Under the pieces are notes generated by a model that had not been told where the DNA came from, did no database searches, and was given only the letters and a program-made list of their open reading frames with translations. A stretch of 64,000 nt of DNA from Apodospora peruviana (Eukaryota > Ascomycota > Sordariomycetes > Sordariales > Lasiosphaeriaceae): assembly GCA_033439685.1 (NCBI GenBank), contig JAUEDM010000006.1, positions 2,976,001-3,040,000 of the forward strand. The letters are read 5' to 3'. Each line of letters opens with the position of its first letter. The first letter of the stretch is position 1. Shown here one piece after another: positions 44,182-55,573 of the stretch. The position numbers were made by a program, and so were the translations under genes.

Positions 44182-46140
44182 GGTGGAGAGCTGTTCTTGC
44201 AATTTGGTGACGGCGTCTCGAGTGATGATGAATGAAGGTGATGAGAGAACACAATTGTCTGAGTGAGGCAGAGGTACCGAAGGCGAGATGCGAGATGCGA
44301 AGGCGGGCGGGTTTGGAATTGGGGGAGTTTTTTTGTCGGTCCCTTCTCTTTTCGTCGGACAGCAGCCAAGGGTCGGAGGTGCAGGTGGTGGTCGAGCTCC
44401 GCAGGACGTAGAACTTAGTGGATAGCTGCCCCCCGACGCGGACCGGGAAACGCAAATCTCGCTGGAATGCCCCAAGAATGTGGGCTGCCGCTAATTGGCC
44501 GGGCAGCGGGTCAACATCCAACAAAGATTTGCTAGAGCTTCCCCAACTCTTTTGCATCCCTGTCCGAGTAGTCTTAACGGACTTTCACCATTTTTCTCCT
44601 GGGCACCGTAGTGTGCTGACACCCCACCGCAAGTCTGCGCCCATAGGTACCGGTACCTACGGCCGAGTCCATGCCGCAATCTCATCCGATCCTCCTCCTT
44701 CAATTGAATCGTATCGAAGCCCGACCGACACAAACCCGACTCCCGACTCGGGAAACTTCAACGGATGTATGAAAGAAGTCGACGGTCATAGACTTTGTCT
44801 ATCAATGCGACTCGTAAATATAGGCTACGAGCTCCAATTTAATGATATAAGGTTGAGCCCTCCCTCCGGAGGATGGAAGTCGTCTGAACCTGAGTCGACG
44901 GACTTCAACTCATCATGATAGCATACGTTGGGAATAAGCATTGGATCTCGCCAGCACCGAGCCGGGCCACACCTCGGCGTAGGTATTCTGTGGTTCGCAC
45001 TCCAATGCAGCATCTCGGAGCTCACAGCCAAACCTCAAATGGAAATTGCCCGGCCACTGGGCCACGGGCATGTGTTTGCACCCAAGTGCGACAGCAAACT
45101 TGTAGAAGAAGAACGAGATTGGAGAGAAGAAGAACAATATGAACAATATTGGGACTGATCAAAGACAATTACACAGCTCCCAGGTTCTGTCCCACTAACA
45201 CCCCGCCGGACTCGGAAGATCCCCAATCCACTCCCCGTCTGCCATCGCTGCGAGGGCGGAGTCGGCAACGATGATGAACTGTCAGTCAATGTGTCATCTT
45301 TAGGGTCACCAATGTGGGTGGCTTCAGCAGGGAAGACAGCATCGGGTAATCGATAGTGAGCATGACTTCTCCAGAGCAAAGTGGATGGTGGTGGGTTGCC
45401 CTCCATGAGTTCATCGGACATCGGGGTTTCAAAGAAACAATCCACACTCTTGGTTCCCACCCGCCCAAGGCCGGGCCGCTTGGCGCTATTTTGGGGTCCT
45501 GCAAGTACCGGTACCTCGCGAGCCAGACCGCCCCAGGAACGCCGCCAATGAGAGTATGACCCGCTTAGCTCAACCCCCAAAGGTGCCCCAAAGCTTTTTC
45601 GGCGCACGGAGACCGGTACCCTTCGTGCCTTTTCCCTGGTCCATCCCAACAGGCAAAGACGCTACCGTCCCCTTGCCCTGGAGTGTGTTTGGCAAAGGCC
45701 GACTTAGCAGTTGGGGAGCTGATTCCTCTGTCATTTTTTCTCGTAAGGGCAGAACATCTCGGAATTCCACAACAATCCACGCTTCAACTCTCCCGCCTCT
45801 GCCTTTCCTTGCTCTCCCTCCCTTCATTCGAGCATCATTGTATCCCTGCGGCGTTTGCAAATAGACACATTGACAACTTGCGATTGCTGCATTGCCCCTC
45901 ACTTGAAGGTAAGCCAAAAACACCCGTGCACCCTGAGTTCGAATTTGGCCACTATAGCTTCATCAATTCCAACGCCCTCGAGCTTTCGAGAGCTGTTGTT
46001 TGTTTGGCACAACACACCATTCCACTGCAATTGCAACTTCCTGGCCTGTGTCGCGGGGATATAGAGCGGGAAGAAACAACAATTCAGGAGACAATAGAAA
46101 AGGCAGTTCACTTACCTGTATTTCGTTCAGAACCGCCGCC
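44182..46140. promoter_or_regulatory. shared promoter region of acl1 and acl2
   Basis: 1959 bp between the two divergent ATP-citrate lyase genes, so coordinated control of both subunits is likely from here. It contains GGTACC-centred palindromes at about 44644-44660 and 45503-45518 and a partial copy near 45611. No open frame in it has family resemblance. Confidence 0.6.
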
Positions 46141-48195
46141 ATGTCTGCGAAGAGCATCACGGAGGCCGACGGCAAGGCCATCATCAACTACCACCTCACC
46201 CGTGCCCCGGTGATCAAGCCCAGTCCGCTGCCGGTTTCCACAAAACACAACCCTCCTCCCAGACTCGCCTCCCTACACTTCCCAGAGGATAAGGACGTCA
46301 ATGATGTTCTCAACCAGGCCGAGGTTACCTACCCGTGGCTGCTCCACGACGGTGCCAGGTTTGTCGCAAAGCCCGATCAGCTCATCAAGCGCAGAGGCAA
46401 GAGCGGTCTCCTGGCGCTGAACAAGACTTGGGCCGAGGCGAAGGCGTGGGTAGCAGAGCGCGCTGGCAAGACCCAGAAGGTTGAGCACGTAGAAGGCGTC
46501 CTCAGGCAATTCTTGGTCGAGCCTTTCGTTCCACATCCTGCCAACACTGAGTACTACATCAACGTATGTTTTGGAAGCACTGGCTGTTCGTCGATGAGTG
46601 GATTCCGCTAACACCAAAGGCAGATTAACTCGGTTCGAGATGTAAGTCGCTAATTTCTTGAATCCTCCTTGGGCGGAAAATGAGATGGGGGGTGGGAAGC
46701 GTCAAAAGGGCTCGCCAGCCTCACCAGCAAGTGCTTTTAAGAAAAGAAAAGTGTCGTGCAAGCTGGGACGGAAAGCAAAACAAACTCGAAATCAGGGAAC
46801 AAGAAAACGAAAAAGCCATGTTGCAAGCAGCGGGTTTCTTTGTTTTATACCTCCCGCCCGAGCAGAGAGTTGATGTGTGCAGATGGAACGGGGCTGGCTG
46901 GCGGGCTATGTTTTATTGCCGTGTGCGGGCAAAAGCTGCCAACGCTCCCGAGCCGACGGACGAGCGGAGGCTAAACCACACATGGCCCTGCTTGTCATGT
47001 GGGCCGTCAGCCATCGGGAGCAACATCCGAACACACTCAACGGCGATTCAAAATGTGGCTGATAGAAAAATACGACTTATCACGAGGGAAAATGCTAACC
47101 TTCTTCAACTTTAACAGGGCGACTGGATCCTCTTCACCCACGAGGGTGGTGTGGATGTCGGTGATGTTGACGAGAAGGCGGAGAAGCTCCTCATCCCCGT
47201 CGACCTCTCAGAATACCCCTCCAACGAGGAGATCGCAAATACCCTCCTGAAAAAGGTGCCCAAGGGCATACATAATGTCCTTGTCGACTTCAGTATGTCC
47301 TCCCAGCTTATGTGCTTCTGGCCCTGATACTGACTTGCTACTAGTCACCCGCCTTTACGCCGTCTATGTTGACTGCCAGTTCACATACCTGGAAATCAAC
47401 CCCCTGGTTGTCATCCCCAATGAGGATGCAACCTCTGCATCCGTCCACTTCCTAGATCTCGCGGCCAAGCTGGATCAGACGGCCGATTTCGAGTGCGGTT
47501 CCAAGTGGGCCATTGCGAGATCTCCCGCCGCTCTCGGAATCACTGCTCAGTCATCGGCAAACGGCGCCATCAGCATCGATGCCGGCCCGCCAATCGAGTT
47601 CCCTGCGCCCTTCGGCCGTGAGCTCACCAAGGAAGAGGCTTATATCGCCGAGCTTGATGCCAAGACCGGTGCCTCGCTCAAGCTTACCGTCCTTAACCCT
47701 AACGGTCGCATCTGGACCCTCGTCGCTGGTGGTGGTGCGTCCGTCGTTTACGCCGACGCCATCGCCTCGGCTGGCTTCGCTGATGAGCTGGCCAACTACG
47801 GTGAATACTCTGGTGCTCCCACCGAGTCTCAAACCTACCACTACGCTCGCACCGTTCTGGACTTGATGCTCCGCGCGCCCATGAACCCCAAGGGCAAGGT
47901 CCTGTTCATCGGTGGTGGCATTGCCAACTTCACCAACGTGGCCAGCACATTCAAGGGTGTCATCAAGGCGCTGCGCGAGTATGCCAACACCCTAAACGAA
48001 CACGGAGTCCAAATCTGGGTCCGCCGCGCCGGCCCAAACTACCAGGAGGGTCTCAAGAACATGAAGGCCGCCACGCAGGAGCTCGGCCTCAACGCCAAGA
48101 TCTTTGGTCCCGAGATGCACGTCAGCGGTATCGTGCCTTTGGCCCTCGTCCCTGGAAAATGGGAGGAGAGCAAGGCTGTTGAGTTCAATGGTTAG
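46141..48195 (+). CDS. acl2: ATP-citrate lyase subunit 2 (ATP-grasp/citrate-binding part)
   Basis: The partner of Acl1, carrying the ATP-grasp and citrate-binding half that phosphorylates and activates citrate. Four exons (46141-46563, 46624-46641, 47118-47292, 47345-48195) give 488 residues. The second exon has only 18 bases and encodes INSVRD, bridging YYIN and GDWILFTHEGG, which is the continuous sequence expected. Introns are 60, 476 and 52 bp; the 476-bp one is long for this window. Family blocks include LVEPFVPHPANTEYYIN, FTYLEINPLVVIPNEDA, RIWTLVAGGGASVVYAD and GKVLFIGGGIANFTNVASTF. The CAG before the microexon is used as acceptor after GCTAAC. Confidence 0.96.
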
Positions 48196-48725
48196 AATAT
48201 TTCTAGATTTATACTTGCGGGGGAAAGAAAGGTGGACGCAAGGAGTTAGCACAATCTGTCTTTGCTTGTCTCAACGGGCGCAAAGCGAAATATAATCGTG
48301 GAAAGTTCATGCTTTCTCCCCTCGAATAGAGAGATCAGCTTACAAAACCACGCGCTCGCATGGATCTGGTGCTATTTTTTTCGTTCCTGGTAGGAGTGTC
48401 GTGTACGTTGATGATTATAAAGAGGTGGCGGGGAGTGTGCAGCTGGATGTCTATCTTGATAAATATTATTTCAACTTTTCTCTCTTTTTATTTGCTACCT
48501 TGCTGTGTTGCGTTGTTGAGTCTGTCTTCGGGATGTGTCCTTGACTGACCAGGTGTGTCTGCTGCTGCCTTCAACGACAATATGAAGTTCTTTATTATAA
48601 AAATATTATCAATTAAACAGTTAGGTAGGCAACAATAGGATCTAATACACCTCTATCCGTAACCGCCGCCCGCAATGCAAATCCATCATCATAGCTTTCA
48701 TAACTCATAGCGGCCATCAGGAGAA
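48196..48725. other. intergenic between convergent genes
   Basis: 530 bp of 3' flank for acl2 and dlt1; AT-rich, no gene seen. Confidence 0.6.
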
Positions 48726-50279
48726 TTAGGCAGTATGCGGATGCCTCAACACATACGGCAAACCACCCACAGTCCCTTCCTCGTTACTCGCCAGCCGGAT
48801 CACCACGGAGCCATTGCTTGCCGAAACGCCCGACCGCATACTCCTCCCGCTCGAGTACTCCTCGTCCTCAACAGGCTCATACGGACGCCTAGTCTGTGCA
48901 AAACTGTCCGAGGAAGACGACGACCTCAAGGTCAGCCTGTCCCCCGTAGCAACAGTATGGAGACTCTTGGGCGTCGTTGGCGCGGTCCGATACTGCGTCT
49001 GCCAGGTATTGGCCGACGAGTTGCGCACACCGCCAGCCATAACACTACGGGGGGTGGCATTGCCGGGTGTCTGTCTCCGCCTTCTTCTCTGCGACCTCGA
49101 TGGCGATGCGGATGTGCTGCTGCTAGACGAACTCTTGTGGAGTCGTGCTGCCAAACCATCTTCCTCCCGCGCATTCCTTTGACTGCTGCTGTGTTGCTCA
49201 TCCTCCTCCCCTTGTTCAGTACCAACCAAACTCGACGCAGCAGCATCAGACTCCTCCTCCCTCGGCGCGTCATTATCGATATCACTCTCCTCCTCCTCCT
49301 CCTCCTCCTCCTCCTCATAATCATCATACCCCCCATCATCATCATTCAGTTGCTGCAAAACATCCGGATCGAGCGCACGCATGCCCCTCAGCACCTCCGC
49401 AAACAGGTGCATTAGACTCCTAAACTGCTCACATTTCAACGGCCTGACACCAAATCTCGCCTTTTCGTATTGCGCAACAAACTGCCCGACCACCTCACCA
49501 CCAGAAAGCACACCCAATTGACTCAAATTGCCCAGATACTCGCGCAGACCCATCGTCGTGGGGCGCTGGAGCAGCGCGACCACGTCCGGGTCCAGCATCG
49601 GCGGTTCCGTCGCCGAATCTAAGTCAGGCGGCGCCAAGGTCAAAGCTTTCGCCTCGACCAGGTTGGGTAATTCGGTGACGACAGTATCGTACTGCAGATT
49701 CGGTAAATCCGCAGACAGGGGCGACGCCCAGCCAAAATGCTCGATCTCGCCCCATACCGGTGGTTGATCGGGCGGTATGCTAATAACTGCCATCGCGCCA
49801 TCATCGTCTGCAGCACTGCCAGTACAGCTCAATTTCGCCATTACACCGCCCTTTATCTTATGCCCGCCATTTTCTTCTGTTTTCCCACCACCAACCATGG
49901 TAGTGAGTAAAGGAACTCTAGGCCTAGCCTCAAACGCAATAGCAGCGCTCCTGCCCAGCTCATTAACAATCATCCTCCTCACATCGCCCGGTAACCCATC
50001 GCCCTTCTCGATCGGGATCCACGTCTTGGGGATCGATGCCAGCACAGAGCGGTTGATGTATAACCTTGTGGCATAAATAAACGACACCACCAGGATCGTA
50101 ACAAAGTAAGTTGCCGCAATCAGCAAAATGTCGGTCTTGTCGTGCCGCTGGCGCATCATGTCCGCCGGAGAAACAATCAACAGCGCGAGCAGGACGAGAT
50201 ACAGAATGTAGTAGATGGAGTTGTAGAAGATGCGGAAGGCGAGCTCCCTTGCGGAGAGCATCTTTTCTGTTTTTGTCAT
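48726..50279 (-). CDS. dlt1: Defect-at-low-temperature protein 1 (Dlt1) family
   Basis: A fungal membrane protein of unclear biochemical role, named for a yeast cold-growth defect. Taken as single exon from the ATG at 50279, 517 residues. Two transmembrane helices lie near the N-terminus (SIYYILYLVLLALLIVSP and ILLIAATYFVTILVVSFIYA). The conserved block follows: YINRSVLASIPKTWIPIEKG and DVRRMIVNELGRSAAIAFEA, later FGWASPLSADLPNLQYDTVV. The C-terminal 200 residues are disordered, with a run of about ten Glu from a GAG microsatellite and Ser-rich stretches. The frame stays open 36 codons upstream without ATG, so an N-terminal exon is possible; ATG 50261 is another candidate. A 23-residue upstream ORF is present. 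Confidence 0.87.
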   Translation of the reverse strand: MTKTEKMLSARELAFRIFYNSIYYILYLVLLALLIVSPADMMRQRHDKTDILLIAATYFVTILVVSFIYATRLYINRSVLASIPKTWIPIEKGDGLPGDVRRMIVNELGRSAAIAFEARPRVPLLTTMVGGGKTEENGGHKIKGGVMAKLSCTGSAADDDGAMAVISIPPDQPPVWGEIEHFGWASPLSADLPNLQYDTVVTELPNLVEAKALTLAPPDLDSATEPPMLDPDVVALLQRPTTMGLREYLGNLSQLGVLSGGEVVGQFVAQYEKARFGVRPLKCEQFRSLMHLFAEVLRGMRALDPDVLQQLNDDDGGYDDYEEEEEEEEEESDIDNDAPREEESDAAASSLVGTEQGEEDEQHSSSQRNAREEDGLAARLHKSSSSSSTSASPSRSQRRRRRQTPGNATPRSVMAGGVRNSSANTWQTQYRTAPTTPKSLHTVATGDRLTLRSSSSSDSFAQTRRPYEPVEDEEYSSGRSMRSGVSASNGSVVIRLASNEEGTVGGLPYVLRHPHTA

Positions 50280-50325
50280 TTCGTCGCTGTCGAAGGAGGA
50301 GATGATGGTAGGTAATCGGGGCGAA

Positions 50326-50397
50326 TTATTGAGGAGGCTGTCGTGGGAGGAGCGTTTGTTGAACTTGAAGCTGCTGCGGATGCTCAAAGGATGTCAT
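50326..50397 (-). other. upstream ORF of dlt1 (23 codons plus stop)
   Basis: An ATG at 50397 in strong context (CACCATGACA) opens a 23-residue frame rich in Gln and Pro, ending at TAA 50326-50328, 47 bases before the chosen dlt1 start. It may regulate translation, or be the first exon of dlt1 if an intron was missed. Confidence 0.4.
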
Positions 50398-50918
50398 GGT
50401 GACCGGCCGAGATTACTGGTCTGTATACTGTTGATCAGCTGAGCAAGTCGCAATGAAGCGACCGCATTAAAAACCTCGGTCGATTGACATGAAAGCCGCC
50501 GCAGTTTGTCGTTTGGTTTTGTTGGGAAGAAAGATACTGTGAGGGCGGATGGCAAATCGCGAATTAAAGGAAGCTCGGGCCCTTTCATCTGATGAGGAGC
50601 TTGCGCATGCGCCCCTGACGTCGATCTCTCCGCGCCAAGCTTTTCGTCCCATCAGCCTCGAAACGAAACAAACATGGTTTAACGACAAAAACACTCAATA
50701 TGGGATAACCTGGAAGCTATGACATTCAGAAAATTGGGGGGGAAAACCCTTGCGACTTTATTTATCACCCGACCGCTATCAGATACTCATTTCGTACGTA
50801 GTCAGACTCCGTATCCTTCATTCCCATACAGAAACGCTGTAATAACCCATCTGCATCCAACACGTAGGTAGGTAAGGTACCCATCCATACTACCTATGGA
50901 CTATCGTCATACAGCGTA
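50398..50918. other. intergenic between ndc1 and dlt1
   Basis: Upstream flank of dlt1 and 3' flank of ndc1, both minus strand. Contains a GTAGGTAGGTAAGGTACCC cluster at about 50864-50882 and a GACTCCGTA site at 50805. No gene seen. Confidence 0.55.
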
Positions 50919-52875
50919 TCACAGTCCTACTGCTGCTCCATCAAGGGGACCCGCCGCCTCCCTCGCAAGGCGCATGTCCGTCATCGACAGCCTCAGGTCC
51001 CTCGCATATGGCCCAAACTCATCTACCAGCTCGCCTAGCGTATGCTTCATCGCCGCCAGCACGCTGTCCACCTTAGGACACTCCTGTGTGCTCGAAACAT
51101 CCGTCCAGTGCGCATAGACCGTCTTCTTGAACGTCTCCAGCTTCTTTGTCACCGCCGTCAGTGTCCGTATAATCGTAGCAACGTCTCTTTGTACATTGCC
51201 AAATTTGTCCTCCGTGAGACTGTGCGTGGCCAGCTGGCCCAGCGCGGTGGTCGCGTTGATCAGCAGACTGGGCTCGCCGAAGGGCGACCCCAGCACGACC
51301 TTGGAGACCCGGCGATGGTACTCCTGCCGGAACGGCCAGCCAAAGGAGGACTTTAACACTTTGAGAGCCATCTCCCTGACCAAGCCCTGCGTGTCGTCGG
51401 AGCCAGTGGCCATTTTTTGTGCTTGTAGAAGCTGCTGCTTCGCCGTCTCCATAGCCTTCTTGGCCATGGGGCTCAGCTGTGATCCCTGGCCTGGTGCCGT
51501 CGCCAAATCGTTGACGACTTTCTCGACCTCATTGCGGAAGTAATTCTTCTGCAGGGTTTTTGTAAAGATAGCCTCCTCTTTGGGTGGTTGGGTAGTTCGC
51601 TGCTTCTCTATCGCTGGTGCTGCTGTGACCGGCGCGGGCGGTTGCGGTGGTTTCCCGAAGGAGTCGATGCGCGACTCCATGCCCTTGAGCATGTCCGTGC
51701 AGATGGCATAGATTTGTGCCCACGCTGGTCCTCCTGTGCGCTCAATGTCCTGGTAGATGGCGACCCGTCTCTCCGGGAAGTTTCGGGCAATGAGTGCCAG
51801 CTCCCAGAATGCGAATGCCTACTATGATTAGCTTACTACTCAAGAAAAAGAGAATCAGAAGGCAGACAAACCCGAATATTGAGCTTCTTGCTCTTCAACC
51901 CACTCAGAAGACTCCCATTCGGATCTTTGGACTCTGACGTCAACGGCTTTCCGTTCTTAAGAGGTTCCTGGGCGATAAACATGGTAAATATGATGTTCGC
52001 CGCGGTCCAGACAAGCAAGAGCATCAAGCTCGCAGTCCAGCAGCGCACAAGACTCCTAAGCGAGAACGGCAACGAGACTGGAACCATGTTGGTCCGCGGG
52101 AGGCTGTAGATCGGGCGCAGAAAGAAAAGTAAGGTCCGCCAGATCGTCGACCTCAGGAACAGCGAATAAATAATAGTGCTCAGCGCCAGGCCGGTAAGTG
52201 AGTGGTTAAGTGCCGATACCAAAACAGAGGGCAGCTTTTCTAAGAATGCCTTCCACAACGCGGTCGCATCCCTCGGCCTTTGTGATTTCACGGCAAAGGA
52301 CAGATAATCAAGGTCCTTGAAGAGGTGGAGAAAGGCGCCCAACAAGCCGAGTATGAAAAAGTGGACGGTGAAGAAGACGGCCTTCTCGTTCAAGCGCGCG
52401 CGGTCGGCGCTGAAGTATGTGATCCATTCGAGCCCTGCGTTGTTGGGTACTGACCACAGGTAGACCTGGCTAAAGATGAAGGCGGAGAAGACATAGCTGA
52501 CGATGGCCTCGGCGGTCTGCAGCTTCAGTGCATGTTGGACGAAGGTCTGGAAGCCTGAGTCGGATGTGCGCAGGCCGGCGTGGTACTGGGCGATGTGGAG
52601 GATGACGATGGAGAGGGCGGAGAGGGTGAGGAAGACGGTGCGAGCGCCAGTTGGGCCGACTGGGAACCATACCCACCAAACTATTTCTCATCAATTTCTG
52701 TTGCCTAAGGTAGGAGACTCGACGACAGGTACTCACATGAATCCCAGCGCGACAGGGCGATGGCCTCAAAGTATGATAGGGCCAGCAGACCCCATATCGG
52801 GACGGCAAACCGTTTGTGCAGCGTGGGCTGCAAGAAATCCTTATACGGGAGCCTTCGGACTGTTGTCGACGCCAT
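50919..52875 (-). CDS. ndc1: nucleoporin Ndc1 (nuclear envelope/spindle pole body insertion)
   Basis: An integral nuclear-envelope protein that anchors nuclear pore complexes and helps insert the spindle pole body. Three exons (52737-52875, 51872-52680, 50919-51818) give 615 residues, with introns of 56 and 53 bp. The N-terminal half contains about six membrane segments, for example FAVPIWGLLALSYFEAIAL, ARTVFLTLSALSIVILHIA, AVFFTVHFFILGLLGAFLH and ASLMLLLVWTAANIIFTMFI. The soluble C-terminal half begins with AFAFWELALIARNFPERRVA and IYQDIERTGGPAWAQIYAIC, the family's most conserved stretch, then helical sequence to the end. Divergent from pep12. The splice sites keep an unbroken frame. Confidence 0.9.
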
Positions 52876-53293
52876 GGTGTCCGCAGTGCATTGTCGATTG
52901 TCGACGATGACACACGCACTCGAAGCTAATTGCTGTTGTTTTGTTGCGGTTGCAGTTGTCAATAAAAATTGTCGAAGCTCTGCGACTGGGAGCGGCCCTG
53001 CACGCCAAGTCGCAGTGGGAGACGCGGCCCCTGTCGCCCAACTGTCTCCACTTGCTGACTTCCAATTGGCGAGTGCCCCCCATTACGTCTTGTCCTTCGT
53101 CGGAAGGCAGCCAAGCTACAGGCAGGGACAGAGGGCCTGTGTCACGAGCAACCGCACTTCGTCACACCTTCGATCCCATCCTCAATCAAACCGATAAGTC
53201 GCTGTCACCACGAACAATCCACTCTGTCGCTGTCGCTCATTTCGGCATTTCTCTATTCCAGCGAAGCTGAAACGATAGTAAAAAGCTATCGCC
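52876..53293. promoter_or_regulatory. shared promoter region of ndc1 and pep12
   Basis: 418 bp between divergent start codons. No coding frame recognised. Confidence 0.6.
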
Positions 53294-54176
53294 ATGTCAT
53301 TCGATCAGCTGTCGTCGCTCGAGGCGGGGCGGCGCCAAAGCAGCAGCCCCAACTATACCGACGATCCCGAGTTCCAGCGCCTGTCGCAGGACCTGATGGA
53401 CAAGCTCTTCAAGCTGAACGGCAACAACCAGCAGCTCGCGAAGGAGGTTGCGCACCTGGGGACGCGGCGAGACACCCCCCGGGTGCGGGAGCGGGTCCAC
53501 GAACTGCTGGAACAGTCGCGGGACATGTTCAAGGAGGTTGGCGAGGGCGTCAAGCGGATCCAGACCTGGGAGGATGTCACAGTATGTTGTTATCCATATC
53601 CCACCGTCATTCTCTCTTGAAGTCTAATTCTTCTCCTCCCAGCCAAACCAAAAATTCAAACAACAAAAACTGTCAAAGACCTTCAAAGACTACCTCGCCG
53701 ACTTCCAGACCCTCCAGAGACAAGCCCTCGAGAAACAAAAGGCCTCGGTGACGGCCGCGCGTGCAGCCATCGAGCAGGAAGGTGGGACGAGCGAATCTGA
53801 CGCCGTTCATCTACTCGGAGCAGAGCAGGAACAGCTGCAACAACAAGAACTCAGCCGGCTCGCCCCGCAGGACGACGTGGACTTCCAGGACGCCCTGATC
53901 ATCGAGCGTGAGGAGGAGATCCGCAACATCGAGCAGGGCGTTGGCGATCTGAACGTCCTGTTTCAGCAGGTCGCGCAGATCGTGACGGAGCAGGGCGACG
54001 TGCTGGACACGATCGCCAACAACGTCGAGAACGTGCGGGACGATACGCGAGGCGCGGACCTGGAGTTGCGGAGTGCGGCGAGGTATCAGAAGAATGCGCG
54101 GAGCAAGGCGTGCTGTTTGCTGCTTGTGCTGGCGGTGATTTTTACGATTGTGCTGCTTGCGGTTTTTTTGGGTTGA
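53294..54176 (+). CDS. pep12: endosomal Qa-SNARE Pep12 (syntaxin)
   Basis: A t-SNARE for fusion at the prevacuolar endosome. Two exons (53294-53581 and 53643-54176) flank a 61-bp phase-0 intron, giving 273 residues. The N-terminal Habc helices cover roughly 20-140 (DLMDKLFKLNGNNQQLAKEV, FKDYLADFQTLQRQALEKQK). The SNARE motif spans about 178-240 with ALIIEREEEIRNIEQGVGDL and the zero-layer Gln at 213 (IVTEQGDVLDTIANNV). A C-terminal membrane anchor occupies 253-272 (CCLLLVLAVIFTIVLLAVFL). The order and size are typical. Naming Pep12 over Vam3 rests on overall resemblance. Confidence 0.92.
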
Positions 54177-54361
54177 ACCAGCAACTGACTTTGTTGACTG
54201 AAGCGTACTTTTGTTCAGGGAGGTTGTTTTGTACATGTTAGGGTATGCCACATGGGGGGCGTTACAAGGAGTTGTGTCTGCAGGCTTGTTCGCTCTGTCT
54301 TTCGTATTTCATTCTTACAAATTAATTACATTATTTTGTACAGTCAATCTCCCAGCAGAGG

Positions 54362-55573
54362 TCATGGCGCCTTTGTCTTCTCCCTCTTCGGGAGCATAAA
54401 GATGATTTTTTGTCCTTTGCAAGGCGTCAGCTTGTTGTTCGCCTTTGGTATCGGTATAAACCAGTCGGCGGCCTTCTTCATGATCATGCTGATCGTCGTC
54501 GATGACACCCAGTAGAGGTGGATAGCAGCGGGCAACTGCATCGTCAGCGGGCCGACCGCCAGACACATGATGACGAGCGCCCTCAGCAACCGAAGGCGTC
54601 CCTGCGACTGTACTACTGTAGTGCTCTGGGTATTATCCAAGCCGAGGAACGCCCGCAGGCCAGCCCTTGTATTCGGTATCGTGTTTAATGCCAACAAGAC
54701 CGAGAGTATCCCCGGGAGGATATGTAGGGGGTCCGCGACCATGAGATCGGGGAACCAGAGACAGCCGCCTGTGGCGAGCGTCGGGTCTGCTGCTGCGGTT
54801 ACTACTGCCTCGCCGATCACATCATGACCACCAGTAGCAGATATGTCGACCACCCTCTGCTCCTCTAAACCACCTGTCAACGCAGCTGTAGTAGTAGCAG
54901 GTGTATCATCGGCGTTTGTTTGGTTTCCATACATCAGCGCCCCCAGCATCCCCGGCTTTCCACCACTCAACCGCCTCAACGCCTCAAGATTGAAAACCCA
55001 TATCGGCAAGATGCCTAGGTTCAGATAATCCTTCCACCGCTGCACGCGGTACGCCCTAAACAACCTGCTCGTCGTGCGCTTGAACCGTTTTTCGGTCTCC
55101 TTCTTGGCGGCGTCTTGACCGCGTTGGAGGACATGTCGTTCCCTGCTCACGTCACGCGCGTGGCGTCCGTACCATGCCTGCAGCACCGGCGCGAGCTCGG
55201 CGCGCCGCTGCGCCAGGCGGTGGGTATAGATGGTTATTGGGAGGCGGGTAACCAGGTTAATGGTTAGCGCGATGAGCGGGATGGTGAGAAACCACGGGAT
55301 TCCGGTGGTGGCGTGGATGGAGGAGAAGAGGTGCTGCGTTGTGGTGAGGGCGGACTCGATTGTTGATATGGCGGAGAAGGATCGTTTTAATATTAAGTTG
55401 GGATTATGTGGTGTTGGTCTAAGCGTTGGTGATGTCAGGTGAGGACCATTGCGTCTTTTGCTGTTTATGTCTTGGTGTTGGTGATAACTGCTGTAAAGAC
55501 GGACGGTGTTGAGAGTGAGAGGCTGTCGGGTTATGAGCCTTATACGGTCACCGACGTGTCCGGGAGCGGCCAT
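54362..55573 (-). CDS. cox18: mitochondrial insertase Cox18 (Oxa1/YidC family)
   Basis: An inner-membrane insertase needed to export the C-terminal tail of cytochrome oxidase subunit 2. Single exon, 403 residues. An Arg/Ser/His-rich presequence covers about the first 65 residues. The family core starts with TTGIPWFLTIPLIALTINLV, the first membrane helix, followed by TRLPITIYTHRLAQRRAELA. More membrane segments follow: YLNLGILPIWVFNLEALRRL, DPLHILPGILSVLLALNTIP and ALVIMCLAVGPLTMQLPAAI, then HLYWVSSTTISMI, which matches the end of the Oxa1 domain. It is convergent with pep12 over a 185-bp gap and divergent from alg11. Confidence 0.92.
   Translation of the reverse strand: MAAPGHVGDRIRLITRQPLTLNTVRLYSSYHQHQDINSKRRNGPHLTSPTLRPTPHNPNLILKRSFSAISTIESALTTTQHLFSSIHATTGIPWFLTIPLIALTINLVTRLPITIYTHRLAQRRAELAPVLQAWYGRHARDVSRERHVLQRGQDAAKKETEKRFKRTTSRLFRAYRVQRWKDYLNLGILPIWVFNLEALRRLSGGKPGMLGALMYGNQTNADDTPATTTAALTGGLEEQRVVDISATGGHDVIGEAVVTAAADPTLATGGCLWFPDLMVADPLHILPGILSVLLALNTIPNTRAGLRAFLGLDNTQSTTVVQSQGRLRLLRALVIMCLAVGPLTMQLPAAIHLYWVSSTTISMIMKKAADWFIPIPKANNKLTPCKGQKIIFMLPKREKTKAP

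Noticed and set aside
52703..52962. Upstream frame extending the ndc1 N-terminus
   Set aside because: The extra codons precede a good ATG at 52875 and have no family resemblance; taken as 5' leader.
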